Positions 1 to 8,170 are shown, counted from the first letter of the stretch. The stretch is DNA of 12,342 nt from Deltaproteobacteria bacterium (GCA_004356685.1 SMWS01000085.1:1-12342), one strand, 5' to 3'. Notes: generated by a model not told the origin, from the sequence alone. Numbers and translations are program-made.

Positions 1-100
1 TATCATCCCTGCTCGCTAGGCCTGTTGCCAGTTTGTAACTAGTAGTTGCAAGACCGCCCAGAAATGGTGGATATTCGTGAGTGTAGATGAGAATCTTCAT
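1..100 (-). CDS. Glycosyltransferase family 4-like protein, N-terminal fragment
   Basis: Reading leftward from the ATG at 100-98 gives 33 codons open to the window edge. The product starts MKILIYTHEYPPFLGGLATT. A short beta strand followed by YPP, two residues and a GG pair is the usual opening of GT4 (GT-B fold) glycosyltransferases, where this loop lies at the acceptor/donor cleft. Such enzymes transfer a sugar from a nucleotide-sugar to a lipid, glycan or small acceptor at the cytoplasmic face of the membrane; the substrate cannot be inferred from 33 residues. No clear Shine-Dalgarno precedes the ATG. The gene is divergent from the small gene at 206. The family call is fairly safe because the motif is characteristic, but most of the gene lies outside the window. 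Confidence 0.72.
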   Translation of the reverse strand, partial: MKILIYTHEYPPFLGGLATTSYKLATGLASRDD

Positions 101-205
101 TACATAGTACGACTAGATAGAAATAACCTGATATATTTGTTATATTATTCTATTTTTTAATGAATTTACTATACCACCTAAAAAATATATTGTTTAGGAG
201 AATTT

Positions 206-448
206 ATGTCTGATATTCGAACTAATTTATTAAAATCGATGTGTACAGGGCTTGGTGAGGGAAACAGCAACATTGACAAGCTTGCTAGTAAGCTCATTGT
301 TGATTTTCCTGAAAAAGAGATGGGTGAATTTAAAAAGGAGGTTGTTGATCAGTTAACACAGATGGTTTCCTCAGGTCAATTACAAATAATTACAACTGGA
401 TGGGAATTAGGCAATGAGTTCTTTTATATTTGCTCTAAAAAAATATAA
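206..448 (+). CDS. Small uncharacterised protein, 80 aa
   Basis: I do not recognise this family. The start is well supported: AGGAG at 195-199 lies 6 nt before the ATG. The product is a small soluble protein with no signal peptide or membrane segment. Its N-terminal two thirds looks helical (DKLASKLIVDFPEKEMGEFKK is amphipathic and charged). The C-terminal part, around residues 57-77, looks like two short beta strands around TTGWELGNEFFYIC. This helical-then-hairpin layout would fit a winged-helix-like or small regulatory domain, but that is only a shape argument. Cysteines are at residues 13 and 76. The stop is 47 nt before xerC and I see no terminator between, so it may be the first gene of the xerC-arg transcript. 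Confidence 0.7.
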   Translation: MSDIRTNLLKSMCTGLGEGNSNIDKLASKLIVDFPEKEMGEFKKEVVDQLTQMVSSGQLQIITTGWELGNEFFYICSKKI

Positions 449-495
449 AGCTATTGAACTGCTGGGCTTAATGCTTATCCTATTTACTTTGAAAA

Positions 496-1374
496 ATGGA
501 TAATTTTATAAAACAATTTGAACAATATATAGGAACTGAGCGAAATTATTCTGCAAATACTCTCAGGGCTTACAGCAGGGATTTATGCGAATTTGGAGAT
601 TTTTTAAAATCTGGCAATAATGCTCAAGATATTAATGAAGTAAACGATGTTGTTATCCGAAGGTTTATTGGACTGCTAAATAATAAAAATAGTAAATCAA
701 CAATTGAGAGAAAACTGGCTTCTTTGAGAGCATTCTTTGATTTCCTGCAGAGGGAAAAGATTATTAAAGCAAATCCGGCAAAGCTTATTCCTTCACCTAA
801 AAAAGAAAAAAAACTGCCGGTGTTTCTTTCTGTAGACGAAATGTTTAGGTTAATTGACCAGGATTTAGGTAATGGAGTAATGGGTTTAAGGAATAAAGCT
901 ATATTGGAACTTATGTATTCCAGTGGTATCAGGGTGGGAGAGTTGGTGAATTTAAAACTGGATAATTTAAATATCGAAAATAGTGAGATCAAGTTGCTGG
1001 GAAAGGGCAGTAAGGAAAGGATTGTTCCTGTAGGTAAAAAAGCAATCATATCTCTTTTGGCATATCTGCAGAGTCGTGAAGTTTTAAAGCCAAAAACAGA
1101 TAAGCTTTTTGTAAACAATAGAGGTACTCAAATTTCTGAAAGGAGTATTGGAAGGATAGTAAAAAAATTTGCACAAGCTGCCTGCCTGAGCAAGAATGTA
1201 AGTCCCCATGCACTTAGGCATTCTTTTGCCACCCATCTGCTTGGCAGCGGCGCAGATCTGAGGGCTATTCAGGATATGCTTGGTCATAGTAGTTTATCTG
1301 TTACTCAGAAATATACGCATACATCGATAGAGAGGATAATGAATGTATATGACAAATCTCATCCGAGGTCTTAA
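496..1374 (+). CDS. xerC: Tyrosine recombinase XerC
   Basis: Site-specific tyrosine recombinase that, with a XerD partner, resolves chromosome dimers at dif during cell division. It is 292 aa, normal for XerC/D. Residues 1-90 form the SAM-like core-binding domain; residues 107-285 form the catalytic domain. The full catalytic set is visible: Arg146 (SGIRVGEL), Lys170 (GKGSKER hairpin), His238 and Arg241 (HALRH), His264 (LGHSS) and the nucleophile Tyr273 (QKYTH), spaced as in E. coli XerD. I chose XerC over XerD because the gene directly precedes hslV-hslU, the same order as codV/xerC-clpQ-clpY in Bacillus; motifs alone do not separate the paralogues. No good Shine-Dalgarno precedes the ATG at 496. 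The stop is 3 nt before hslV. Confidence 0.93.
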   Translation: MDNFIKQFEQYIGTERNYSANTLRAYSRDLCEFGDFLKSGNNAQDINEVNDVVIRRFIGLLNNKNSKSTIERKLASLRAFFDFLQREKIIKANPAKLIPSPKKEKKLPVFLSVDEMFRLIDQDLGNGVMGLRNKAILELMYSSGIRVGELVNLKLDNLNIENSEIKLLGKGSKERIVPVGKKAIISLLAYLQSREVLKPKTDKLFVNNRGTQISERSIGRIVKKFAQAACLSKNVSPHALRHSFATHLLGSGADLRAIQDMLGHSSLSVTQKYTHTSIERIMNVYDKSHPRS

Positions 1375-1377
1375 AAT

Positions 1378-1911
1378 ATGAAAGGTTTAAGAAGTACTAC
1401 AATTGTTTGTGTTAGAAAAGGGGAAAAGATTGCTATTGCAGGCGACGGGCAGGTTACTTTGGGCGCTACAGCGCTAAAACACACTGCAAATAAGCTCAGA
1501 AGACTATATAATGACTCTGTCGTTGTAGGGTTTGCAGGATCGACTGCTGATGCTATTACGCTTTTTGATAAGTTTGAATCAAAGCTGCAGGAATTTAGGG
1601 GTAATCTGCGGAGATCTGCAGTTGAGCTCGGTAAAGACTGGAGAACTGACAGGATTCTTAGAAGGCTTGAGGCTTTGCTTATTGTTGCCGACAAGAAGTC
1701 AATGTTTCTTATTTCAGGCAGCGGAGACATTATAGAACCAGACGATGATATAATTGCCATAGGGTCCGGAGGGCCTTTTGCACAAGCTGCCGCAAAAGCG
1801 CTCGTTAGGCATTCTGAGCTTGAGCTGAAAGAAATAGTTGAGCAGTCACTTTTGATTGCATCAGAAATATGTATTTATACAAATGACAATATTGTTATAG
1901 AGGAGTTATAA
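1378..1911 (+). CDS. hslV: HslV, proteolytic subunit of the HslUV (ClpQY) protease
   Basis: Threonine peptidase that forms a double hexameric ring in the cytoplasm and degrades proteins unfolded and fed in by HslU. The 177 aa length is typical. The mature N-terminus should be Thr7 of MKGLRSTTIVCVRKG, so a six-residue propeptide must be removed to expose the nucleophile; E. coli HslV loses only its initiator Met. Other family marks are AGDGQVTLG (21-29), LYNDSVVVGFAG, the KDWRTDRILRRLEALL stretch, AIGSGGPFAQAAAKAL and the C-terminal ICIYTNDNIVIEEL. The gene starts 3 nt after xerC and ends 4 nt before hslU, so the three are surely cotranscribed. Confidence 0.97.
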   Translation: MKGLRSTTIVCVRKGEKIAIAGDGQVTLGATALKHTANKLRRLYNDSVVVGFAGSTADAITLFDKFESKLQEFRGNLRRSAVELGKDWRTDRILRRLEALLIVADKKSMFLISGSGDIIEPDDDIIAIGSGGPFAQAAAKALVRHSELELKEIVEQSLLIASEICIYTNDNIVIEEL

Positions 1912-1915
1912 ATTA

Positions 1916-3250
1916 GTGGATAATATATCAAACATTCTTACGCCAAGAGAAACTGTTGCCGAGCTTGATAAATTCATAGTCGGCCAGAAGGAAGCTAAAA
2001 AAGCTGTTTCAATAGCGCTTAGAAACAGGTGGAGAAGACAGAGGGTTAGCCCGGAAATGAAAGATGAAATAGCTCCAAAGAATATTCTTATGATAGGTCC
2101 AACTGGAGTGGGCAAAACTGAAATTGCCAGGAGACTGGCCAAATTATCTCAAGCCCCATTTCTAAAAGTTGAAGCCTCTAAATTTACAGAGGTCGGATAT
2201 GTGGGCAGGGATGTTGAGTCAATGATAAGGGATCTGACGGATATATCTGTAAAAATGACGACAGAAGAAGAAAAGAAAAATGTTATAAGCAAGGCTAAAG
2301 ATTTAGCCGAAGAAAGGATTCTGGATATATTACTGCCCAAAGGTAAGGATAATGATAGTGAATTTGAGTCTAAAAACGAAACGAGAGAAAAAATGAGGGT
2401 TTTGCTTAAAGAAGGAAAATTGGACGATAGAACAATAGAGATAGAAGTCACAGCTAAGAATTTTCCAATGCAAATATTTTCACAGGCTGGTGTTGAGGAG
2501 ATGGATGTAAATATCTCCGATATGCTTGGTAACCTGATTCCTAAAAAGTCTAAAAGGAAAAAGGTTAAGGTACCTGATGCCATGGAGGTTCTTATTCAAG
2601 AAGAGGCTCAGAAACTCGTTGATATGGATAAAGTGGTGAAAATGGCAGTTGAAGGGGTTGAACAGACAGGGATTGTGTTTATTGATGAAATTGATAAAAT
2701 TTGTGGCAGAGAAACATCGAGCGGACCGGATGTTTCAAGAGAAGGGGTGCAGAGGGACCTGCTTCCTATTATAGAGGGCTGCACAGTTAATACAAAACAT
2801 GGGCTGGTTAAAACCGACCACATCTTGTTTGTAGGCGCAGGAGCTTTTCATGTTTCAAAACCCTCAGACCTAATTCCCGAACTGCAGGGCAGGTTTCCTA
2901 TTAGAGTAGAACTTGACCCTCTTTCTAAAGACGATTTTATCAGAATTCTAACTGAACCAAAAAATGCGTTAATAAAACAGTACAAAGAGCTGCTTAAAAC
3001 TGAAGACATTGACCTTGAGTTCACTGATGATGCAATAGTAAGACTTGCAGAGCTTGCCGAAGAGGTGAATGAGTCAACCGAGAATATCGGTGCCCGAAGG
3101 CTACACACAATACTTGAGAAAATACTAGAAGATATATCATTTAATGCTCCGGATACTAGTGAAAAAGAGTTCAAAGTAGATTCAGACTATATAAAGAATA
3201 AAATATCAGACATAGTTAAAGATAGAGATTTAAGCCGTTATATACTCTAA
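1916..3250 (+). CDS. hslU: HslU, ATPase/unfoldase subunit of HslUV
   Basis: AAA+ ring ATPase that recognises, unfolds and threads substrates into HslV. The product is 444 aa, full length. Visible parts are Walker A GPTGVGKT (61-68), pore loop GYVG (94-97), an inserted I-domain of roughly residues 110-240, Walker B IVFIDEID (253-260), the ELQGRF segment (322-327), sensor-2 GARR (392-395) and the C-terminal tail DLSRYIL, which docks into HslV. The start is GTG at 1916, supported by AGGAG at 1901-1905 inside the end of hslV and by the conserved opening with LTPRETVAELDKFIVGQ. The 26 nt after the stop are AT-rich and lead straight to argB. Confidence 0.97.
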   Translation: MDNISNILTPRETVAELDKFIVGQKEAKKAVSIALRNRWRRQRVSPEMKDEIAPKNILMIGPTGVGKTEIARRLAKLSQAPFLKVEASKFTEVGYVGRDVESMIRDLTDISVKMTTEEEKKNVISKAKDLAEERILDILLPKGKDNDSEFESKNETREKMRVLLKEGKLDDRTIEIEVTAKNFPMQIFSQAGVEEMDVNISDMLGNLIPKKSKRKKVKVPDAMEVLIQEEAQKLVDMDKVVKMAVEGVEQTGIVFIDEIDKICGRETSSGPDVSREGVQRDLLPIIEGCTVNTKHGLVKTDHILFVGAGAFHVSKPSDLIPELQGRFPIRVELDPLSKDDFIRILTEPKNALIKQYKELLKTEDIDLEFTDDAIVRLAELAEEVNESTENIGARRLHTILEKILEDISFNAPDTSEKEFKVDSDYIKNKISDIVKDRDLSRYIL

Positions 3251-3276
3251 AGCTTATAACATTGTAATTTAGAAAA

Positions 3277-4158
3277 ATGGAAGAATTAATAAAAAAAGCA
3301 AAAACACTTAGCGAAGCGCTCCCTTATATAAGGGAGTTTTATGGAAAGACGATTGTAATTAAGTATGGTGGGAGCATTAACAGTAAAGAACTAGATAATT
3401 TTGCAAGAGACGTAGTTTTGATGAAGTATGTGGGAATGAATCCCGTTATTGTTCACGGAGGCGGCCCGCAGATAGGAAGTTACTTAGACAAACTCGGACT
3501 GCAATCTGAATTTATTGCAGGACTTAGAGCAACTAACGCAGAAACTATGGAAGTCGTTCAAATGGTACTGGTAGGAAAAGTCAGCCAGGATATTATAACT
3601 GCAATAAACCTGCTGGGTGGAAGTGCTGTGGGAGTTTCTGGTAAAGAAGGCAAACTGATTTTAGCCAAAAAACTAAACATAATGAAATATGCCAAGGACC
3701 ATGACATAGAGATTCCGCCAGGTTCGGATATAGGTCTTGTAGGAGAAGTGGAACATATAAATCCACAATTAATAAATACTCTGGACAATTCGGGATATAT
3801 TCCTGTATTAGCGCCAATTGGTTTTGATAATAAGGGCAATTCATACAACATTAATGCTGACCATGTGGCCGGAAAAGTAGCAGGCGCACTAAATGCCGAA
3901 AAATTTATTATTCTTACAAACGTCACGGGTATTTTAGATAAGAAAAAAGAGCTAATTTCTACTCTGCATGAAAGCGCCGTGAAAAAACTGATACACAAAA
4001 ATGTTATTTCAAAGGGGATGATACCCAAAGTTATTTGTGCCATAAACGCACTGAATGAAGGTGTTAGAAAAGTTCATGTTATTGATGGAACCAAAGAACA
4101 CTCACTTCTTCTTGAAATTTTTACGGATAAAGGGATTGGAACTGAAATACTGATATGA
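3277..4158 (+). CDS. argB: N-acetylglutamate kinase ArgB
   Basis: Phosphorylates N-acetyl-L-glutamate with ATP, the second step of arginine biosynthesis, in the cytoplasm. It is an amino-acid-kinase-fold protein of 293 aa. Visible motifs are KYGG (29-32), GGGPQIG (61-67), the substrate-binding GLRAT (82-86), NINADHVAGKVAGA (191-204), TNVTGILD (214-221) and KGMIPKV (246-252). It is about 35 residues longer than the arginine-insensitive E. coli enzyme. It has an N-terminal helix (residues 1-22, ending ALPYIREFYGK) and a C-terminal HSLLLEIFTDKGIGTEI segment. Both are features of hexameric, arginine-inhibited NAG kinases, so feedback inhibition by arginine is likely (inference). No clear Shine-Dalgarno is seen. 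The stop overlaps the argD start by 4 nt (ATGA). Confidence 0.97.
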   Translation: MEELIKKAKTLSEALPYIREFYGKTIVIKYGGSINSKELDNFARDVVLMKYVGMNPVIVHGGGPQIGSYLDKLGLQSEFIAGLRATNAETMEVVQMVLVGKVSQDIITAINLLGGSAVGVSGKEGKLILAKKLNIMKYAKDHDIEIPPGSDIGLVGEVEHINPQLINTLDNSGYIPVLAPIGFDNKGNSYNINADHVAGKVAGALNAEKFIILTNVTGILDKKKELISTLHESAVKKLIHKNVISKGMIPKVICAINALNEGVRKVHVIDGTKEHSLLLEIFTDKGIGTEILI

Positions 4159-5360
4159 AATCTGAGCAGGTAATAGATAAACTAGACAGATACGGTTTTA
4201 AAAATTATGGCAGGTACCCGATAGCTTTAGAAAAAGGAAAAGGATGCTGGGTATGGGATTTTGAGGGTAATAAGTATCTGGACTTTACAACCGGAATAGC
4301 CGTAACAAACCTGGGGCATAACCACCCTAATATTAAAAAAGCATTCGTAGAGCAATTAGAAAAGATTGTTCATTGCTCAAATCTTTTTTATACCAAAGAG
4401 CAGGGAAGTCTTGCAGAGCTGCTAGTGGAAAACTCTTTTGCAGATAGGGTGTTTTTTTGTAACAGCGGGGCCGAGGCCAATGAAGCCGCGATAAAACTGG
4501 CAAGGAAATGGGGTAAAGCAAATGGGCGCAGATTTAAAATTATATCCTGCAAAGGCGGGTTCCATGGAAGGTCCTACGGTTCACTCAGCATCACAGGGCA
4601 TAAAAAGTATAGAGCTGATTTCAGTCCAATGCTTCCAGGGGTAAAATTTGTAAAGTACGGTGATTTAGAACATTTGCAAAATTTTGCAGAAGACAAAAAA
4701 GTGTGTGCGGTGATTTTGGAACCTATTCAAGGTGAAAATGGGGTAATATTTCCTCCAAAAGGTTATTTAAAAAAAGTCAGGAAGTTGTGTACTGACAGTA
4801 ACATCTTGTTAATTCTTGATGAGATACAGGTTGGAATTGGACGAACAGGGAGTTTGTTTGCTTACGAGCAGCTGGGATTTGAGCCGGATTTGATGACCCT
4901 TGCCAAGGCGCTTGGCGGCGGGCTTGCTTGCGGAGCATTGCTTGCAAAAGACAAATATGCAAAACACCTAACCCCCGGGTCTCATGGCTCTACTATGGGT
5001 GGCAATCCCTTGGCTATGAAGGTTGGATACAGCGTTATTGAAACAATTATTGAAAATGGTTTGCTGGATAACGTAAAAACAGTGGGCACATATTTTATTA
5101 GTGAGTTAGAAAAACTGCAGTCTAAATATAGCAAAATAATAAAAGAGGTAAGAGGGCAGGGTTTTATTATAGGCGTTGAATTTGTAAATAGTGACTGCGC
5201 AAGTGAGGTAGTTAAGAAATTATATCAGAACGGGGTTCTAACAATCATTACAGAACAAAAAAACATTAGAATTCTGCCTCCGCTTATTACAACAAAAAAA
5301 GAGGTTGATTTTGCGCTTAAGATATTTGAAAGTTCTCTACATGAGGTATTGGATGCCTAG
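4155..5360 (+). CDS. argD: Acetylornithine aminotransferase ArgD
   Basis: PLP-dependent class III aminotransferase that converts N-acetylglutamate semialdehyde to N-acetylornithine with glutamate as donor; ArgD enzymes often also serve in lysine synthesis. The product is 401 aa, the usual size. Motifs are TTGIAVTNLGHNHP (45-58), the cofactor-phosphate loop NSGAEANEAAIKLAR (103-117), FHGR (136-139), LDEIQVGIGRTG (221-232) with Asp222 for the pyridine nitrogen, the Schiff-base lysine Lys251 in LAKALGGG, and HGSTMGGNPLA (277-287). Its ATG overlaps the argB stop by 4 nt and its own stop is overlapped by argF, so translation of the three arg genes is probably coupled. Confidence 0.96.
   Translation: MKSEQVIDKLDRYGFKNYGRYPIALEKGKGCWVWDFEGNKYLDFTTGIAVTNLGHNHPNIKKAFVEQLEKIVHCSNLFYTKEQGSLAELLVENSFADRVFFCNSGAEANEAAIKLARKWGKANGRRFKIISCKGGFHGRSYGSLSITGHKKYRADFSPMLPGVKFVKYGDLEHLQNFAEDKKVCAVILEPIQGENGVIFPPKGYLKKVRKLCTDSNILLILDEIQVGIGRTGSLFAYEQLGFEPDLMTLAKALGGGLACGALLAKDKYAKHLTPGSHGSTMGGNPLAMKVGYSVIETIIENGLLDNVKTVGTYFISELEKLQSKYSKIIKEVRGQGFIIGVEFVNSDCASEVVKKLYQNGVLTIITEQKNIRILPPLITTKKEVDFALKIFESSLHEVLDA
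5343..5346 (+). promoter_or_regulatory. Shine-Dalgarno that fixes the argF start
   Basis: GAGG inside the last codons of argD, 6 nt before the ATG at 5353. No comparable motif precedes the other in-frame ATGs at 5341 or 5305, so this site supports the short form of ArgF and its translation as argD ends. Confidence 0.6.
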
Positions 5361-6261
5361 ACATTTTCTAAGTATATTTGACCTTAGCAAAGAAGAGTTT
5401 GAATCTATATTCAGCATTACTAAAGAACTGAAGTCTTTAAAAATAAAAAAGGACTATCCGCACAGTTTACTTAACAAATCGATAGGGCTTATTTTTGAAA
5501 AACAGTCTACAAGGACTAGGATATCGTTTGAGGTTGCGATAAACGAGCTTGGCGGCAATATAATATTAATGAGTTCAACAGATCTCCAGTTAAACAGAGG
5601 AGAATCTATAGAGGATACCGCAAAAGTTTTATCCTCATATTTAAATGGAATCATAATAAGAACGTTCGATCAGTCTATGATTGAAGAATTTGCGGAGCAT
5701 TCAGAAATTCCGATTATAAATGCGCTTACTGATCTTGAACATCCATGCCAGATTGTCTCCGATCTTTATACGCTTAAAGAAAATGGCGTAAATGTCAGCG
5801 AGATGAAACTGGCTTACGTGGGTGATGGCAATAATATTGCTAACTCTCTTATAGGGGCATCTTGTATACTGGGTTTTGAACTTGCAATTTCTACTCCTAA
5901 GGGGTACGGGCCTGACACTGATATACTTAATATTGCTGAGACTTATGCTCCAAAGATTGAAATAATTCACGATCCGTTTGTAGCTGTAAGGGGTGCTGAT
6001 GTGATATATACTGATGTTTGGGTAAGCATGGGGCAAGAAGATCAGAAATATAAGAAGATTGACATGTTTAAGGATTATCAGATAAACCAGGATCTGGTTT
6101 CCAGAGCAAAAAACAGTGCTTTAATTATGCACTGCCTGCCTGCTCACAGGGGCCAGGAGATAACAGATGAAATTATTCATGACAAAAACTCTGTAATTTT
6201 TCAGCAGGCTGAAAACAAGCTTCATGTTGGAAAAGCAATTTTAGACATGTTTATAAGTTAG
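5353..6261 (+). CDS. argF: Ornithine carbamoyltransferase ArgF
   Basis: Transfers the carbamoyl group of carbamoyl phosphate to ornithine to give citrulline; a cytoplasmic trimer. I place the start at the ATG at 5353, giving 302 aa beginning MPRHFLSIFDLSKEE, which matches the family N-terminus; GAGG at 5343-5346 lies 6 nt upstream. An upstream in-frame ATG at 5305 would add 16 non-homologous residues read through argD. Motifs are the carbamoyl-phosphate loop STRTR (52-56), HPCQ (130-133), GDGNNIANSL (157-166), the ornithine-side SMG loop (225-227) and HCLPAHRG (260-267) with Cys261. The gene overlaps argD by 8 nt. argG, its usual follower in similar clusters, is absent: convergent uvrC occupies that side. 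Confidence 0.96.
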   Translation: MPRHFLSIFDLSKEEFESIFSITKELKSLKIKKDYPHSLLNKSIGLIFEKQSTRTRISFEVAINELGGNIILMSSTDLQLNRGESIEDTAKVLSSYLNGIIIRTFDQSMIEEFAEHSEIPIINALTDLEHPCQIVSDLYTLKENGVNVSEMKLAYVGDGNNIANSLIGASCILGFELAISTPKGYGPDTDILNIAETYAPKIEIIHDPFVAVRGADVIYTDVWVSMGQEDQKYKKIDMFKDYQINQDLVSRAKNSALIMHCLPAHRGQEITDEIIHDKNSVIFQQAENKLHVGKAILDMFIS

Positions 6262-8077
6262 CAGAACTTATATAATTTTTTATAGATTCAGCCACTTTGG
6301 TATTAAATCCATCTATCGAAGCCAGTTCTTGGGCAGACACGTTTTTTAGATTGTTTATGGTTCTGTATTTTTTCTGAAGTATTTTCTTTCTTTTTACTCC
6401 TACCATTGGAATAGACTGGAAAGCTGATTTAATAAAACTCTTTTTTCTCAATTTTTTATGATAATCAACTGCAAATCTGTGTGCTTCATCCCGTATTTTC
6501 ATAAGGTATAAGATTTCTTTTGAGTTTTTCTTAAATGTTAGAGCTTTTGAATTATAAGGGATAAATACTTTATCAGTTTCATTCGGATTTCTGGCTTTGG
6601 CAATGGCAACTATATCAACTTGCTCCGTACTTCCATTCTGTGCTGCTGCGCTTAGTGCTGAATTTAATTGTCCTATCCCTCCGTCTATTAAAAACAGGTC
6701 GGGCAAGTCCCAACCCTTCTGACTTTTTCTCTGCAGTCTTCGGCTTATTACTTCACCTATCATTGCAAAATCATTTGCACCGGAGATCGTTTTAATCTTG
6801 TATCTTCTGTATCTTCTTTTTAAAGCTTTTCCGTCTTCAAATCTTATAGAAGATGCCACGGAGTTTGTGCCCTGGATATTTGAAATATCATAGCACTCAA
6901 TAGTTTTGGGAGTGTTATTTAGACTGAGCTTTTTAGATAAATTGTTTAAAAGCGTTTGGAAATTATTTTGGTCATGAAAGTTTTTTAGAAAACAGGCTTT
7001 AGCGTTTTCGTTTGCAAGGTTGGTCAGATCGACTTTCCTTCCCCTTACCGGATAGAAAAGATTTATGGCTCTGCCGCTTTTTTCTCTCAGCCACTGCTTT
7101 ATGAAATTGCTGTTATTAAGCTTTAAATTTATGCAAATTTCCTTTGGATAGCTCTTCGAGCCTAAGTAGTATCTATAAATAAATTCTTCTAAAATCTGGG
7201 TACTGTCTCCAAAACTGTTTTCAAAAAAATAATCTGATTTATCCATAATAGAGCCGTTTCTGAAATAAAGAACTACTATGCTTGTGGAATAACCTTCCCT
7301 ATAGATACCTATAACATCAATATCCTTTGTCTTTGAATCAATCAGACCTTTTTGATCTATATGCATTTTAAGAAAGCTTAACTGGTTTCTGTAAAAAGCC
7401 GCTTCTTCGAACCTCAAGTCTGCTGCTGCATTTTTCATACTGTTTTCTATAAGCTTTAAAATTTCTTTAAATTTGCCCCTCAAATAAAGCTTTGCCTGCA
7501 TTGCTAGAGAAAGGTAATCATTGTCAGACACTTTTTTGGCACAAGGTCCTGCGCAGAGTTTCATGTTGTAATTTATACAGGGCCTATTTGAGTGTCTTTT
7601 AAATTTAGAGTTAGTACAGTCTCTAAGTGGAAACAACTTATGAAAAAACTTTTTTGTTTTTTTAAGTGAGCTTGACGATGTAAAAGGTCCAAAATAAAGC
7701 GCTCCGTCATCTACGACTCTTCTTGTAAAAAAAAGCCTTGGATATTTTTCATTTATATCCAGTTTTAGAGAATAGTAGGTTTTATCGTCTTTAAACTGTA
7801 CGTTAAACTTGGGTTTATATTTTTTTATAAGCGAATTTTCTAATATCAGGGCATCTCTTTCATTTTGTGTGACAATATATTCAATATTACTGACGTCATT
7901 TAAGAGATGCTGGATTTGATACCTGTCACTGCTGCTACTGCCGGTAAAATATGAAGTAACTCTTTTTTTGAGGTTTTTTGCTTTTCCTACGTACAATACC
8001 CTGCCTTTAGCATTTTTCATCAAATAAACGCCAGGGCTTGTAGGAGCACTGCCTATAATAATACTTTTATGAGTCAT
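6251..8077 (-). CDS. uvrC: Excinuclease ABC subunit C (UvrC)
   Basis: Dual-incision nuclease of nucleotide excision repair, recruited by UvrB to bulky DNA lesions. The product is 608 aa, full length. The N-terminal GIY-YIG nuclease (15-95) has GVY (16-18), YVG (29-31), Arg39 and Glu80 and makes the 3' cut. Four cysteines, 154, 167, 175 and 179, match the spacing of the iron-sulfur ligands reported for E. coli UvrC. A UVR helix pair (about 204-237) binds UvrB. The RNase H-like 5'-cutting domain follows, with Asp397 (ECYDISNIQG), Asp465 (LIDGG) and His533 (RDEAHRFA). A helix-hairpin-helix region (about 553-605) ends the protein. Only a weak AGGA precedes the ATG. The 3' end overlaps argF by 11 nt, tail to tail. 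Confidence 0.97.
   Translation of the reverse strand: MTHKSIIIGSAPTSPGVYLMKNAKGRVLYVGKAKNLKKRVTSYFTGSSSSDRYQIQHLLNDVSNIEYIVTQNERDALILENSLIKKYKPKFNVQFKDDKTYYSLKLDINEKYPRLFFTRRVVDDGALYFGPFTSSSSLKKTKKFFHKLFPLRDCTNSKFKRHSNRPCINYNMKLCAGPCAKKVSDNDYLSLAMQAKLYLRGKFKEILKLIENSMKNAAADLRFEEAAFYRNQLSFLKMHIDQKGLIDSKTKDIDVIGIYREGYSTSIVVLYFRNGSIMDKSDYFFENSFGDSTQILEEFIYRYYLGSKSYPKEICINLKLNNSNFIKQWLREKSGRAINLFYPVRGRKVDLTNLANENAKACFLKNFHDQNNFQTLLNNLSKKLSLNNTPKTIECYDISNIQGTNSVASSIRFEDGKALKRRYRRYKIKTISGANDFAMIGEVISRRLQRKSQKGWDLPDLFLIDGGIGQLNSALSAAAQNGSTEQVDIVAIAKARNPNETDKVFIPYNSKALTFKKNSKEILYLMKIRDEAHRFAVDYHKKLRKKSFIKSAFQSIPMVGVKRKKILQKKYRTINNLKNVSAQELASIDGFNTKVAESIKNYISSANL
6252..6281 (+). terminator. Probable intrinsic terminator of the xerC-argF run
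   Basis: Arms TATAAGTT (6252-6259) and AACTTATA (6265-6272) form a perfect 8 bp stem with a 5 nt loop, followed by TAA and six Ts (6276-6281). The stem covers the end of argF and, on the other strand, the last codons of uvrC. It has only two G-C pairs, so its strength is doubtful. On the minus strand no T-tract follows the hairpin, so it should act rightward only. Confidence 0.5.
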
Positions 8078-8117
8078 ATAGTCCTATAGATTAAAAAGAT
8101 GAAAGAGTTTATAGAAA

Positions 8118-8145
8118 ATTATAGAAAATATATTATGAATTACAA
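8118..8145 (-). promoter_or_regulatory. Predicted sigma70 promoter of uvrC
   Basis: Read leftward: -35 TTGTAA (8145-8140), a 16 nt spacer and a perfect -10 TATAAT (8123-8118). The start point would be near 8111, giving a leader of about 34 nt to the uvrC ATG at 8077. It lies just downstream of the terminator of the preceding leftward gene, so uvrC appears to have its own transcript. No LexA-like box was recognised. Confidence 0.55.
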
Positions 8146-8170
8146 AAGTATAATTAAAATAAGGAGGGAT

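Noticed and set aside
168..196. Leftward promoter TAAACA-17-TATAGT for the glycosyltransferase
   Set aside because: The -35 match is poor and the region is very AT-rich; not strong enough to annotate.
624..1118. Long leftward ORF inside xerC, and similar antisense ORFs in hslV, hslU, argB, argF and cinA
   Set aside because: They are shadows of clearly assigned genes, with low-complexity Ser/Leu/Ile-rich translations and no family motifs.
5305..5352. Longer argF with an ATG at 5305
   Set aside because: The extra residues are argD read in another frame and do not resemble ArgF N-termini; GAGG is placed for the ATG at 5353.
8161..8170. Strong rightward Shine-Dalgarno-like AAGGAGGGAT
   Set aside because: No start codon or open frame follows it on the plus strand; it lies next to the leftward terminator and is probably chance.
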